Positions 1 through 8,253 are shown, counted from the first letter of the stretch. The stretch: DNA of 60,337 nucleotides from an uncultured Candidatus Poseidoniales archaeon (GCA_905182715.1 CAJJCP010000009.1:1-60337); one strand, 5' to 3'. The notes: a model not told the origin generated them from the letters alone. Numbers and translations are program-made.

Positions 1-278
1 GTATTGGTAATAATGCAGATACTGATGATGATGGTGATGGAGTTTCAGATTCAAGCGACGATTTCCCTGAAGATCCAACAGAATGGGCTGATGTGAATGG
101 AGATGGTCTTGGAGATAACAAGGATCCTCTAAGTTCCTTCGAAAGTGCACAACAAGCACCAGCCCTCTCACTGCTTGGAATTGCTGTAGTTCTTGGAATC
201 ATGTTTATGCTCTATCGTGCTCAACCACCTCTAAGGAATGAAGATAAATCTCTTGCTGAAATTGCTGAGGAAGAGTGA
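1..278 (+). CDS. C-terminal end of a calcium-binding surface protein (5' partial)
   Basis: The frame is open from the first bases and runs to the TGA at 276-278, so the gene starts outside the window. The visible 90 or so residues contain a thrombospondin type 3-like stretch (NADTDDDGDGVSDSSDDFP), whose regularly spaced Asp residues bind calcium in this family. A short linker follows, then one hydrophobic helix (about ALSLLGIAVVLGIMFMLY) and an acidic cytoplasmic tail ending EIAEEE. This is the usual ending of a membrane-anchored, surface-exposed protein in this lineage. The function of the missing N-terminal part cannot be read. A hairpin follows directly. Confidence 0.85.
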   Translation, partial: IGNNADTDDDGDGVSDSSDDFPEDPTEWADVNGDGLGDNKDPLSSFESAQQAPALSLLGIAVVLGIMFMLYRAQPPLRNEDKSLAEIAEEE

Positions 279-280
279 TT

Positions 281-318
281 CCTCGTTAGAGATAAACTTC
301 TACTTGTTGTTAACGAGG
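281..318 (+). terminator. hairpin after the surface protein gene
   Basis: CCTCGTTA at 281-288 pairs with TAACGAGG at 311-318 (8-bp stem, about 22-nt loop), starting 3 nt after the stop codon. Position and shape fit a 3'-end or transcript-stabilising hairpin. There is no T-run, so factor-independent termination is only a guess. Confidence 0.45.
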
Positions 319-385
319 GTGATTTCATAACACCTTTGTAAACAATTCAGTAGATTGAAGCGTTCGCTATGGAACATATACGTTC

Positions 386-484
386 CTAGCGTCGGTATCG
401 ACCCACTGAATCCCCTTTGTATCGGAAAATAAAATGCAAAGGGGTTTCGGATAACCCCTTGCAACTTATCCGAATCAATTAGTT
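386..484. repeat. left arm of a 99-bp inverted repeat
   Basis: Positions 386-484 match the reverse complement of 1845-1943 at 98 of 99 positions; the only mismatch is at 394. The arm contains its own small palindrome (AAGGGGTT / AACCCCTT, about 442-460) and a CCCCTTTGTATCGG motif. It overlaps the stop codon of the GIY-YIG gene. Outside the arms the flanks (before 386 and after 1943) do not match, so the identity ends sharply, as expected for element ends. No clear target-site duplication was seen. Confidence 0.95.
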
Positions 485-937
485 CCAATACACAGCATGT
501 CCTAATTTTCTAAGTTTTTCACCCATTTCCGTTTCCTTATTTTTCGCTTCATTTTCTTGTTCGATTGCACTGCCTGGGAAGGTTGGACCATCAGTTCTAA
601 CAATGGGGTTAATTGATGAAATTCTTGCAAGATTTAAATCGAAACCATGAACATACTTGACCTTCTTTGGAAATTTTCTAGGAGTCGGCGACTCAGAAAA
701 ACAATTACAAGGATATTCGTTATTTTCAGGTCTTTCTGCGGTGTGTTGCAGATATCTGCATTCTGGTCTATGTTTAGTAATCCCAACATAAAATATTTTT
801 TTATCATTTGGAAAGTTGCCCTCGTAAGGAAAGTCTGGTTTTTCTTCGAGTACTGCTCTGTCTAACTCGATAACGTATACATGATAATTATTGCAACTCA
901 TTTTGCCATCGCAATCTCTACAGTAATCACTACCCAT
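479..937 (-). CDS. GIY-YIG nuclease-like protein
   Basis: A 152-residue protein. The segment YHVYVIEL (residues 18-25) and FYVGIT (about 49-54) match the two beta strands that give the GIY-YIG family its name. A basic stretch with Arg and His (KHRPECRYLQH) follows, and a Glu-rich helix near the C-terminus (EQENEAKNKETEMGEKL) could supply the metal-binding Glu. The last residues LGHAVYWN resemble the closing strand. The N-terminus carries CRDCDGKMSC, a possible small metal knuckle; a shorter start at Met13 (901) would remove most of it. It is divergent from the PLD-like gene at 1118 and both lie between the inverted-repeat arms. The stop codon lies inside the left arm. Family membership is inferred from motifs; the target DNA and biological role are unknown. 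Confidence 0.7.
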   Translation of the reverse strand: MGSDYCRDCDGKMSCNNYHVYVIELDRAVLEEKPDFPYEGNFPNDKKIFYVGITKHRPECRYLQHTAERPENNEYPCNCFSESPTPRKFPKKVKYVHGFDLNLARISSINPIVRTDGPTFPGSAIEQENEAKNKETEMGEKLRKLGHAVYWN

Positions 938-992
938 ACGCGGACCAGATTATTTTGTGATAAATGATTATCGGGATAATATCCCTTTGTAC

Positions 993-1064
993 ACCCTCTG
1001 TATCGACAGCCATACAGAGGGTACCCATGCAACACCCGTCAGTTGGAAGGGGTCCCCTCTGTAT
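993..1064. promoter_or_regulatory. divergent promoter region with a hairpin and three CCCTCTGTAT motifs
   Basis: The 180 bp between the two divergent nuclease genes holds an 11-bp perfect stem (ACCCTCTGTAT at 993-1003 with ATACAGAGGGT at 1012-1022, 8-nt loop). A third copy of the motif lies at 1054-1064 (CCCCTCTGTAT), next to the small palindrome AGGGGTCCCCT. A near-match, CCCCTTTGTAT, sits in each terminal arm. A motif shared by the middle and the ends could be a protein-binding site controlling both genes or recognising the ends. A-rich sequence at about 1083-1097 could serve as the TATA box for the gene at 1118. Confidence 0.5.
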
Positions 1065-1117
1065 TTTTCAACTAATAACGGGAAAAATACTTCAATACAA
1101 TACTGCTGGGCTAACTT

Positions 1118-1834
1118 ATGAGCATGCAATTCATCAGGTCTGACGAATTAAACAGAGAACTACTTCGCATTGTCGAAGAAGAGACTGATGAACTATTCCT
1201 CATCAGTCCTTACATTAATCTCTCGACAAGATTTAGCAACGCTTTGGTACAAGTTTCAAAGCGTAATACTAAAGTGACAATAATCTCAAGGTGGGAGAAG
1301 AAATTCAAACCATCTGATAAAGAATTGTTTGATGCTCTTGTCGATAGAGGATTTGATTTGTACCTTGTAGATAGATTACATGCTAAACTATATTTCACAA
1401 AAACGAAAGGAATTTTGTCATCAATAAATTTCCTGAAGGGTTCACAGGAACACAGTGAAGAAGTTGGAATTGTAACGGACGAGCCTGCTATGAAGAGTGA
1501 ATTTGACAGATATGCCAAAGATTTAATTGAGAAGAGCATAGTACATTGGGGGCATGATTCCATAGCGACTGAAGATATTCTCTTAGTCCCCAATCCATCT
1601 AAATCAAAAAAGTATACAGGTGGATATTGTATTCGTACTGGAGAAAAAGTTCCATTTAATTTAAAATCACCATTTACGAAAAAAGCATTTGCTAATTGGA
1701 ATCGACATAAGGAACCTGAATATAAAGAAAAGTTTTGTCATTTTTCTGGTGAAGAATCAAACGGTGAAACAACTTTCAGTCGGCCGATTTTGAAGAAGAA
1801 TTGGACGAAGGCGAAAAAAACACATAACTTTTGA
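1118..1834 (+). CDS. PLD-like nuclease with a degenerate C-terminal zinc-ribbon region
   Basis: A 238-residue protein. The N-terminal half looks like a phospholipase D-superfamily domain: ELFLISPYINLS (about 26-37), then RLHAKLYF, which contains the HxK core, then SSINFLKG and SEEVGIV, which match the N-x(n)-E/G part of the fold. One HxK domain of this size normally works as a dimer. The C-terminal 70 residues (GYCIRTGEKVPFN ... EYKEKFCHFSGEE) resemble the Cys-rich tail seen on some bacterial PLD-family proteins, but most expected Cys are missing: CIRT and CHFS replace CxxC pairs, so little zinc binding is likely. It faces the GIY-YIG gene across a shared promoter region and ends 11 bp before the right repeat arm. 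The comparison with the family tail is from memory. Confidence 0.75.
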   Translation: MSMQFIRSDELNRELLRIVEEETDELFLISPYINLSTRFSNALVQVSKRNTKVTIISRWEKKFKPSDKELFDALVDRGFDLYLVDRLHAKLYFTKTKGILSSINFLKGSQEHSEEVGIVTDEPAMKSEFDRYAKDLIEKSIVHWGHDSIATEDILLVPNPSKSKKYTGGYCIRTGEKVPFNLKSPFTKKAFANWNRHKEPEYKEKFCHFSGEESNGETTFSRPILKKNWTKAKKTHNF

Positions 1835-1844
1835 ACAAACCATC

Positions 1845-1943
1845 AACTAATTGATTCGGATAAGTTGCAAGGGGTTATCCGAAACCCCTTTGCATTTTAT
1901 TTTCCGATACAAAGGGGATTCAGTGGGTCGATACAGACGCTAG
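1845..1943. repeat. right arm of a 99-bp inverted repeat
   Basis: Reverse complement of 386-484 with one mismatch. It begins 11 bp after the PLD gene stop and ends exactly where a different dispersed repeat begins (1947-2029). The inner palindrome GCAAGGGGTT / AACCCCTTTGC could also act as a transcript end for the PLD gene. Confidence 0.95.
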
Positions 1944-1946
1944 TGA

Positions 1947-2029
1947 CTGTACTGTGAGTGACTGAACACCCATTTCACCCACAATGTCTTGAGAGGTTTG
2001 ACAGACCTTTGCGACTTCGTGGAAATGAT
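1947..2029 (+). repeat. dispersed hairpin repeat, copy 1
   Basis: Contains GACTGAACACCCATT (1960 on), CAATGTCTTGA (1982-1992), a hairpin (AGGT ... ACCT) and GCGACTTCGTGGAAATGAT. The same blocks in the same order occur in reverse at 7092-7186, and the first two at 5373-5430. It lies in the 5' region of the beta-helix surface protein gene. Confidence 0.75.
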
Positions 2030-2098
2030 TTGTCGGTTGTTTATGTCAGCGTATGAGTACATCTTCGCTTGTTGACTCCTTTTTTCATTTACACGATT

Positions 2099-5000
2099 AT
2101 GAATGGTTCAACAACCAAAAGAGCAAGGCTGGTGGTAAAATTTATGCGAAAAAATGTTATGGCGTTGTTTCTTGTTTCAATTCTTTGTATTTCAACAATA
2201 TCTGTTGCTCTTTCTGATAAAACCACTCTTATTGAAGAGAATTCAGAAATGTATTCAACAACACCCTCATCAGTCAATTGTTCGAATGTAACCCGTAGCA
2301 TAGGTGACCATATTCATGTCGATAACCAGTTGGGTAATAACTCGAATCCTGGTACCCTCGATTGCCCTGTGGAAACGGTTGTGAAAGCAATAGAGATCGC
2401 CATAGATAATGATACAATAACGATTCACGAGGGCGTTTATCATGAATCTGTTATCATTTCCGGTTTCCAAAATTTGACCATTCATTCAGCAATTGGCGAA
2501 CGTGTTGTATTCGATGGTACGCGTAGTATTGCGGACGATCTTCATGCGAACTGGACTCTTTCCACCGGGGGAATACACGAAGTGGATTTAGGAATCAATG
2601 CCTGGCAGGTTTTCATGGATTATGAGGAACAAGTTCCGGCCCGTTGGCCAAATGCAAACTTCAGTGATTCTACTGTTCTCAATCAATCACATCATTGGGC
2701 ACACGGAACGATTGGTGATGGCGGCACATACTCGAATGGTGAACTACAGGATGGAGGAGGTACTGCTGGAGCAAGTAATGGATTGGTTGCTAGTGGAATA
2801 GATCCAACTGGAGCAATAGCCATTTTGAATGTCGCCTCCTTCCAAACGTGGAGCCGCACTGTCAATTCATATGACAGTGCGAATGCGACTTTCACATATG
2901 ATGAGGTGCCGAAGTGGAAGACCAAGCATCACAACTATTTCCTTGAAGGAATGAGAGAACTCATCGATGTCAGTGGTGAATGGTGGTTTAGCAATAATGA
3001 TGACAAATTGCATATGATGTTCCCGAATGGCACAAATCCAGACACTCTTGATATTCGAGTAAAAACACAAGCATTTGCATTTAACGTAACTGCAAGCGAG
3101 AATATCACGCTACAAGGTCTCGAATTCTTTGCTACAACATTTAGGACTCAAGACTGCAATGCGTGTGCAGTATTGGATTCGGATCTGATGTACCCGAGTA
3201 CTTCAAAACGAGGTCTTGGGATTTCAGGAGAAGATGAGGATGACAGATGGATATCTCGAATGGACAAATGTTCGAACTGTTTGATTGACAACAGTTCTTT
3301 CGCTCATACTGATGGCACAGCAATAGAATTTCATGGAGCGGGGTTACAATCTCATAACAATACGATTAACAACACGAATTTCGAATCCATTGATTGGTCG
3401 TCATCAGATTTGCCAGGTTTGATGGTTACCGTTTTTGATTCCGGTCGAGATAACACCTTTTCCAATAACACTGTGCATACAACAGGTGCGTCAGCTACGA
3501 TTAGTATCGGTGACTCTCCACAAGTCTTCTACAATGACATTTCAGATACTGGTTACACGCAGAGTGATGGCGCAGTTGTTCAAATGATGATGAATGAACA
3601 ATTTGGTGCTGAAGTTGCTTACAATTGGATTCATGATTCGGAAAAGTACGGTATTCGAATGGATGGTCCTGCTGGAGGGACAAATACCGGTAACAATGCA
3701 ACAGTCCATCACAATGTACTTTGGGATATGAAAACTGGATTTATGGTGAAGGGAGACTATCATTCCACTCATAACAACACTGTCTTTGGAAATGGCAATG
3801 ATATTGGAAAGAACCAGATTATTGTTCTTTATGAGAATGGGGCCGGTAACGAAAATTCAACGACATCAAATAATGCAGCGGATAAGATTGCGGCCCATCG
3901 TAGTAATTCATATTCAAGTAACCCAGTGCCTGGCATATTCATCAGCAATTACAACGGTTATCAAGAATCATCGGGTACAGTAGAGTCAATGTTGGTTGAC
4001 CCTGCAAATAATGATTTTAGACCAAACTCCAATTCCATCTTAGATAATTTAAGTGCAGGTGCTTACGATGCAGCTGACCCAAACCCATGGACTGCTGGGG
4101 CAATTCGGACCTGGCAGCCAATGATTCCTCCAATTCTAGGTTGTACAAATGCCACATCGAATAATTATGATAGTAACGCTGGAGTAAACGATCACAGTTG
4201 TGATTTCGATCTTGATGATGATGGTATTCCTGACATTGATGAGATTGAAGGGTGTACCGATTCTACTGCCAACAATTATGATGTGAATGCAACCGATGAT
4301 GACGGAAGTTGTGATTATGACTTTGATGATGACGGTATTCCTGACATTGATGAGATTGAAGGGTGTACCGATTCTACTGCCAACAATTATGATGTGAATG
4401 CAACCGATGATGACGGAAGTTGTGATTTCGACCTTGATGATGACGGTATTCCTGACATTGATGAGATTGAAGGGTGTACCGATTCGACTGCCAACAATTA
4501 TGATGTGAATGCAACCGATGATGACGGAAGTTGTGATTTCGACCTTGATGATGATGGAGTTCCTGACATTGATGAGATTGAAGGGTGTACCGATTCTACT
4601 GCCAACAATTATGATGTGAATGCAACCGATGATGACGGAAGTTGTGATTTCGACCTTGATGATGATGGAGTTCCTGACATTGATGAGATTGAAGGGTGTA
4701 CCGATTCGACTGCCAACAATTATCGACGTCAATGCAACCGATGATGACGGAAGTTGTGATTACGACCTTGATGATGATGGCGTTCCTGACATTGATGAGA
4801 TTGAAGGATGTACCGATTCGACTGCCAACAATTTCGACGTCAATGCAACCGATGATGACGGAAGTTGTGATTACGATCTTGACGATGATGGTGTTCTTGA
4901 TGTTGATGAAGTGCTTGGATGTATCAATTCCACAGCCAATAACTTTGATGTCAATGCAACCGATGATGACGGAAGTTGTGATTATGACCTTGACCATGAT

Positions 5001-5321
5001 GGCGTTCTTGATGTTGATGAAGTGCTTGGATGTACCAATTCCACAGCCAATAACTTTGATGTCAATGCAACCGATGATGACGGAAGTTGTGACTCGAGTG
5101 AGCCAATCTTCGATACGGACAATGACGGATTCAGCGATGATTTAGACAATTGCCCAACACTTTCGGGAGTGGATAATGGTTGTCCAGTCACTCAAGGGAA
5201 AGACCTTGAGGATGCGGACGATATTTCCAAATTATATCTCACGTCGTCGGTGATTATAATTCTCGTAATATTCTTGCTTTTTCTTCTTCTTCGAAAGAGA
5301 AAAGAAGAACAGTCGGAATAA
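2099..5321 (+). CDS. beta-helix surface protein with nine Cys/Asp-rich repeats, frameshifted near 4724
   Basis: The first part, to about 4130, has a signal peptide (MRKNVMALFLVSILCISTIS) and a parallel beta-helix-like region (repeated N-N-T/N-x-F turns, as in DUF1565/pectate-lyase-like folds). It carries many N-x-T/S sites. Next come nine repeats of 37 residues of the type GCTDSTANNYDVNATDDDGS, a TSP3-like segment (DTDNDGFSDDLDNCP), a single membrane helix (SSVIIILVIFLLFLLL) and a basic tail. The frame beginning upstream stops at 4744; the remainder continues in the next frame to the TAA at 5319-5321. A one-base insertion in AATTATCGACGTC at about 4724, compared with AATTTCGACGTC in the next unit, explains this. 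The start could be 2099 or 2144; 2144 gives the tightest signal peptide. Likely a cell-surface binding or adhesion protein. Confidence 0.8.
4139..5093 (+). repeat. 111-bp tandem repeats (nine units)
   Basis: Unit starts such as GGGTGTACCGAT recur at 4250, 4361, 4472, 4583 and 4694, exactly 111 bp apart. The first and last two or three units have drifted, while the middle ones are almost identical. Each encodes 37 residues with two Cys and two Asp-rich loops. The middle units use TATGATGTGAAT; the later ones use TTCGACGTCAAT or TTTGATGTCAAT. The frameshift sits at the border between these two versions. Confidence 0.95.
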
Positions 5322-5372
5322 ACAGCTCTAATCTGGTTGAATGGATTAGCCATAGTTATGGATTGCTAGATA

Positions 5373-5430
5373 GGGTAGGCAGTGTACTGGGGACTGAACA
5401 CCCATTGTACTCTTCCATAATGTCTTGAGG
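5373..5430 (+). repeat. dispersed hairpin repeat, copy 2
   Basis: GGGTAGGCAGTGTAC at 5373-5387, GACTGAACACCCATTGTACTC at 5392 on, and TAATGTCTTGA. This block is nearly the reverse complement of 7131-7186. Just downstream is a different hairpin (CGACGCGT-GAG-ACGCCTGTCG, about 5434-5455). It lies between the converging ends of the surface protein and the oxidoreductase, so a 3'-end role is possible. Confidence 0.75.
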
Positions 5431-5498
5431 GTACCGACGCGTGAGACGCCTGTCGCAAGGGTAATACAGAGGGGTATCACAATTCGTTCAGACCATGC

Positions 5499-6602
5499 TT
5501 AGGATGAAATTTGCACAACGCATTTCCCTTTTGCTCGACCCGAAAAAGAGCGATTGAACGCCCCCTGCCAGCCATCTTCGGAATCTTCTGAATGGAAGTC
5601 CCAAACACCGTCGAGCACAGGCTTAATCACACCGCTTTCGAGATGATTTGCAAGCGTTGAGAGATCCTCATGACTTGGTGAAAGGAAAAGGTAGGTCCAG
5701 TTAGCGTTCATAGATTGAGCAGCTTTGTACTCCTTCCGCTTTACCTTCCGCTTCAAGAAGAGTTTGAGGATCCAAGCAGTTCCTCCGATTCTCCTAATTT
5801 CATCTAAAGTAGGCGTTCCTGCAATAGAAACAATTCGTCCCCCTTCTTTGATGATTTTGACCATCTCAAGACCTTCTGCAGTTGTATCAAAACAAACATC
5901 GAATTTCGTACTGTCATCGTTACCATATGCTGTGACAAAGCTTTCTGATTTGTAATCGAGGACTTCATCTGCACCAAGGCTCTTACACAAATCCATCTTT
6001 TCGCCTTTTGATGCAGTTGTAACTACAAGTCCTGCTTTGAATACATGCTTTGCCAATTGAATGGCCATTGTGCCAACTCCACCAGCCCCTCCGGAGATGA
6101 AGACAGAGTCTCCTTCTTTCAGCCCAGATTCTTTCAGTACCTGGAATGCAGTCATTCCTGCGAGTGGGATAGATGCGGCTTCCTCGAAACTGATATTGTC
6201 TGGCTTAGTGACAACATCAGATGTACGTGCAACACAAAATTCAGCCATTGTACCTCTAAACCACGGTGTCTTCTTGTCATCATCTACATCACTCCATACG
6301 CGAGCAAATACAGGCTGTCCTACCGAAAACACTCCTTTGCTATCGGCTTTTTCCACAACTCCTGCAACATCATAAGAAATGACATGAGGGAATTCAGCAA
6401 CAGGGAAAACAAGTTTCAAATCTCCTGACAGCAGTATTTTATCCACTGGATTAACCGAAGATGCGTGAACCTTGATGACTACATTTTTAGATGCATCAAA
6501 TCCATGTGGATAAGGCACTTCCATTTTCTTCAATTGGGCGGGTTTGCCGTATTTCGAGAAACCGATGCTGTTCATTGTTTTGCCGTTTGGATGTGCCATC
6601 AT
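5499..6602 (-). CDS. NAD(P)H quinone-oxidoreductase-like enzyme (zinc-free MDR family)
   Basis: About 367 residues, typical for medium-chain dehydrogenase/reductases. An N-terminal GroES-like part (VVIKVHASSVNPVDKIL) is followed by a Rossmann fold with the nucleotide-binding motif SGGAGGVGTMAIQLAKH (about 195-211) and LGADEVLDY. The zinc-ligand pattern of alcohol dehydrogenases is absent, so quinone or enone reduction with NADPH is the likely chemistry; the actual substrate is unknown. The start at 6602 (two consecutive Met codons) is preferred to 6635 because homologous chains begin close to NSIGFSKYG. It is transcribed away from an HxlR-type regulator, a common pairing in redox- or electrophile-responsive systems. 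Confidence 0.85.
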   Translation of the reverse strand: MMAHPNGKTMNSIGFSKYGKPAQLKKMEVPYPHGFDASKNVVIKVHASSVNPVDKILLSGDLKLVFPVAEFPHVISYDVAGVVEKADSKGVFSVGQPVFARVWSDVDDDKKTPWFRGTMAEFCVARTSDVVTKPDNISFEEAASIPLAGMTAFQVLKESGLKEGDSVFISGGAGGVGTMAIQLAKHVFKAGLVVTTASKGEKMDLCKSLGADEVLDYKSESFVTAYGNDDSTKFDVCFDTTAEGLEMVKIIKEGGRIVSIAGTPTLDEIRRIGGTAWILKLFLKRKVKRKEYKAAQSMNANWTYLFLSPSHEDLSTLANHLESGVIKPVLDGVWDFHSEDSEDGWQGAFNRSFSGRAKGKCVVQISS

Positions 6603-6655
6603 GACCCCGGCTAAGTACTCCCGTACATAAACCAAAAAGTGGCAGAAGTGTTCTT

Positions 6656-6673
6656 TTGTAACAATGTTGTAAC
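6656..6673. promoter_or_regulatory. candidate HxlR operator: TTGTAAC direct repeat
   Basis: TTGTAAC at 6656-6662 and 6667-6673 are spaced 11 bp start to start, one DNA turn. They lie in the short gap between the divergent oxidoreductase and regulator genes. A TATA-like CTTAATACC at about 6680-6688 is 22-30 bp upstream of the regulator start at 6710. Operator function is inferred from the position and spacing. Confidence 0.4.
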
Positions 6674-6709
6674 CTGTGCCTTAATACCAAAATGATACTT
6701 AGGATATCT

Positions 6710-7063
6710 ATGTCTCAAGTACAATCACTGCGCATTGAATCAATGTGCGAATCGGCCCGAAGCCATGTTGATGATTTACTGGTTTTACTCTCAAAATCTA
6801 AGATGCTCAGTATTCTCTACATTATGAATTGTGATCCTACGCCAATGCGTTTTTCTGAAATAAAAAAGAGGGTTGACTCTTCCTCAACAACTGTTGCAAG
6901 ACGATTGGGCGAACTTGAAGCCAATGGGTTGGTCACTCGTACTGCTTATGCAACCGTTCCAGCTACAGTCGAATATACGCTTACCAAGGATGCAATTTCA
7001 CTTCACCCCAGTCTTAAATCGATGTTTGAATGGGTGCTAAATCGAGCAGACAAATCACTTTGA
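6710..7063 (+). CDS. HxlR-family winged-helix transcription regulator
   Basis: About 117 residues. The winged helix is clear: SKMLSILYIMNCDPTPMRFSEIKKRV, then SSSTTVARRLGELEANGLV (recognition helix and wing) and VEYTLTKDAISLHPSLKSM, as in HxlR/MarR-like regulators that bind DNA as dimers. An earlier ATG at 6692 is possible, but 6710 places the TATA-like element at a normal archaeal distance. It probably controls the divergent MDR oxidoreductase in response to oxidants or electrophiles. No Cys is obvious in the core, so the sensing mechanism is unknown. Confidence 0.85.
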   Translation: MSQVQSLRIESMCESARSHVDDLLVLLSKSKMLSILYIMNCDPTPMRFSEIKKRVDSSSTTVARRLGELEANGLVTRTAYATVPATVEYTLTKDAISLHPSLKSMFEWVLNRADKSL

Positions 7064-7091
7064 ATCTTAACAGGATACAGAAAACCGATAT

Positions 7092-7186
7092 ATCATTTCC
7101 ACGAAATCGCAAGGGTTGTTCCAAACCCTTCAAGACATTATGGAGGAGTACAATGGGTGTTCAGTCGGCCCGTACACTGCCTACCC
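7092..7186 (-). repeat. dispersed hairpin repeat, copy 3 (reverse orientation)
   Basis: Read on the minus strand: GGGTAGGCAGTGTAC, GACTGAACACCCATTGTACTC, TAATGTCTTGA, the hairpin AGGGTT-TGGAAC-AACCCT, then TTGCGATTTCGTGGAAATGAT. Its first half pairs with copy 2 and its last third with copy 1. With copy 2 it frames the oxidoreductase/regulator pair as an imperfect inverted repeat. Confidence 0.75.
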
Positions 7187-7247
7187 ACTGCTTGGATGGG
7201 TATGCAGAGTTATTAACAATATGATGATACTAGTGTAGGTGATAGCA

Positions 7248-8147
7248 ATGGATTCTACTCGTCAAGATTTGCGATTAACAACAATCGTTGTAGCTATCGT
7301 GTTTCTCATTGTCTTTTTGATGGTTCGTGCTGTTGGAAATAATTCAGTCGTTTTGAATGGATACTCTGCTGTACTCTATTGTGCAGTGATTTCTATTGGT
7401 ATGCAATGGATAGCATGGATACCTGCATCTTTCGGGAAAACTGAACGCTTCTATGATTTAACGGGTGGCTTAACCTATCTCACAGTCGTAGGATTCAGCC
7501 TTTGGGCGGGTTCACAGTCCGAACCTCCAAGTCCAAGAGAATTAATCATTAGTTTACTTGTTGTCATCTGGTCTTTACGCCTGTCCAGTTTTCTTTATTT
7601 TCGTATTCATCGAACTGGGAAAGATGGACGCTTCGATCAACTCAAAACATCGCCGATCCGATTTCTCGTACCATGGACTCTTCAAGGCCTGTGGGTATTC
7701 CTAACAATGATCGTAGTTATTGTCATCAATAGTCAAGCAGATTCAGGAACTCCATTAGGGATATGGGACGGTATAGGATTGTCAATATGGATACTCGGAT
7801 TTGGTATTGAAGCAATAGCCGATAAACAAAAAACAGTATTCAATACAGAACCAAATAATCAGGGCAAATGGATTGACAGTGGTTTGTGGTCTTACTCACG
7901 GCATCCGAACTACTTAGGGGAAATTCTTCTATGGACTGGAATCGCCTTCTTTGGAATATCTTGCTTTACAGGTCTCGAAAGAGTTGCTTGGGTATCGCCC
8001 ATATTCATTTATCTCCTCTTAACGAAAGTGAGTGGAATTCCCATACTCGATAAACGAGCTTTAGAAAAGTGGGGAGATGATCTCGAATATCAAAAATACA
8101 GAGAGAATACTCCTGCTCTTCTTCCTCGATTTAATAAAAAATCATAA
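7248..8147 (+). CDS. DUF1295 / steroid 5-alpha-reductase-like membrane protein
   Basis: About 299 residues with six or seven membrane helices. The diagnostic C-terminal block is present: GKWIDSGLWSYSRHPNYLGE, then LLLTKVSGIPILDKRALEKW and YQKYRENTPALLPRF. In this superfamily that block binds NADPH, and members reduce double bonds of lipids or steroids or act as isoprenylcysteine-type methyltransferases; the substrate here is unknown. The start is placed at the ATG at 7248; a GTG at 7239 would add only three residues. It stands alone between a dispersed repeat and a converging gene. Confidence 0.85.
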   Translation: MDSTRQDLRLTTIVVAIVFLIVFLMVRAVGNNSVVLNGYSAVLYCAVISIGMQWIAWIPASFGKTERFYDLTGGLTYLTVVGFSLWAGSQSEPPSPRELIISLLVVIWSLRLSSFLYFRIHRTGKDGRFDQLKTSPIRFLVPWTLQGLWVFLTMIVVIVINSQADSGTPLGIWDGIGLSIWILGFGIEAIADKQKTVFNTEPNNQGKWIDSGLWSYSRHPNYLGEILLWTGIAFFGISCFTGLERVAWVSPIFIYLLLTKVSGIPILDKRALEKWGDDLEYQKYRENTPALLPRFNKKS

Positions 8148-8253
8148 TGTTCGAGAACTTGTTTGAATTGGAAATCTATTTTGGTATTTGTGACCGGTTG
8201 AACGCATGGAACCACCTTGAGCTTCGAATGTATCATTGAGTACTGAGGTGTAC

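Noticed and set aside
386-1943. Classical insertion sequence
   Set aside because: Neither gene has transposase motifs, the arms are longer than usual for IS ends, and no target-site duplication is visible.
4136-4997. Long minus-strand frames opposite the 111-bp repeats (Ile/Val-rich)
   Set aside because: They mirror the Asp-rich repeat (GAT read backwards gives ATC) and have no family features.
4139-5093. Possible CRISPR-like array
   Set aside because: The 111-bp units are coding, in frame and contiguous without spacers.
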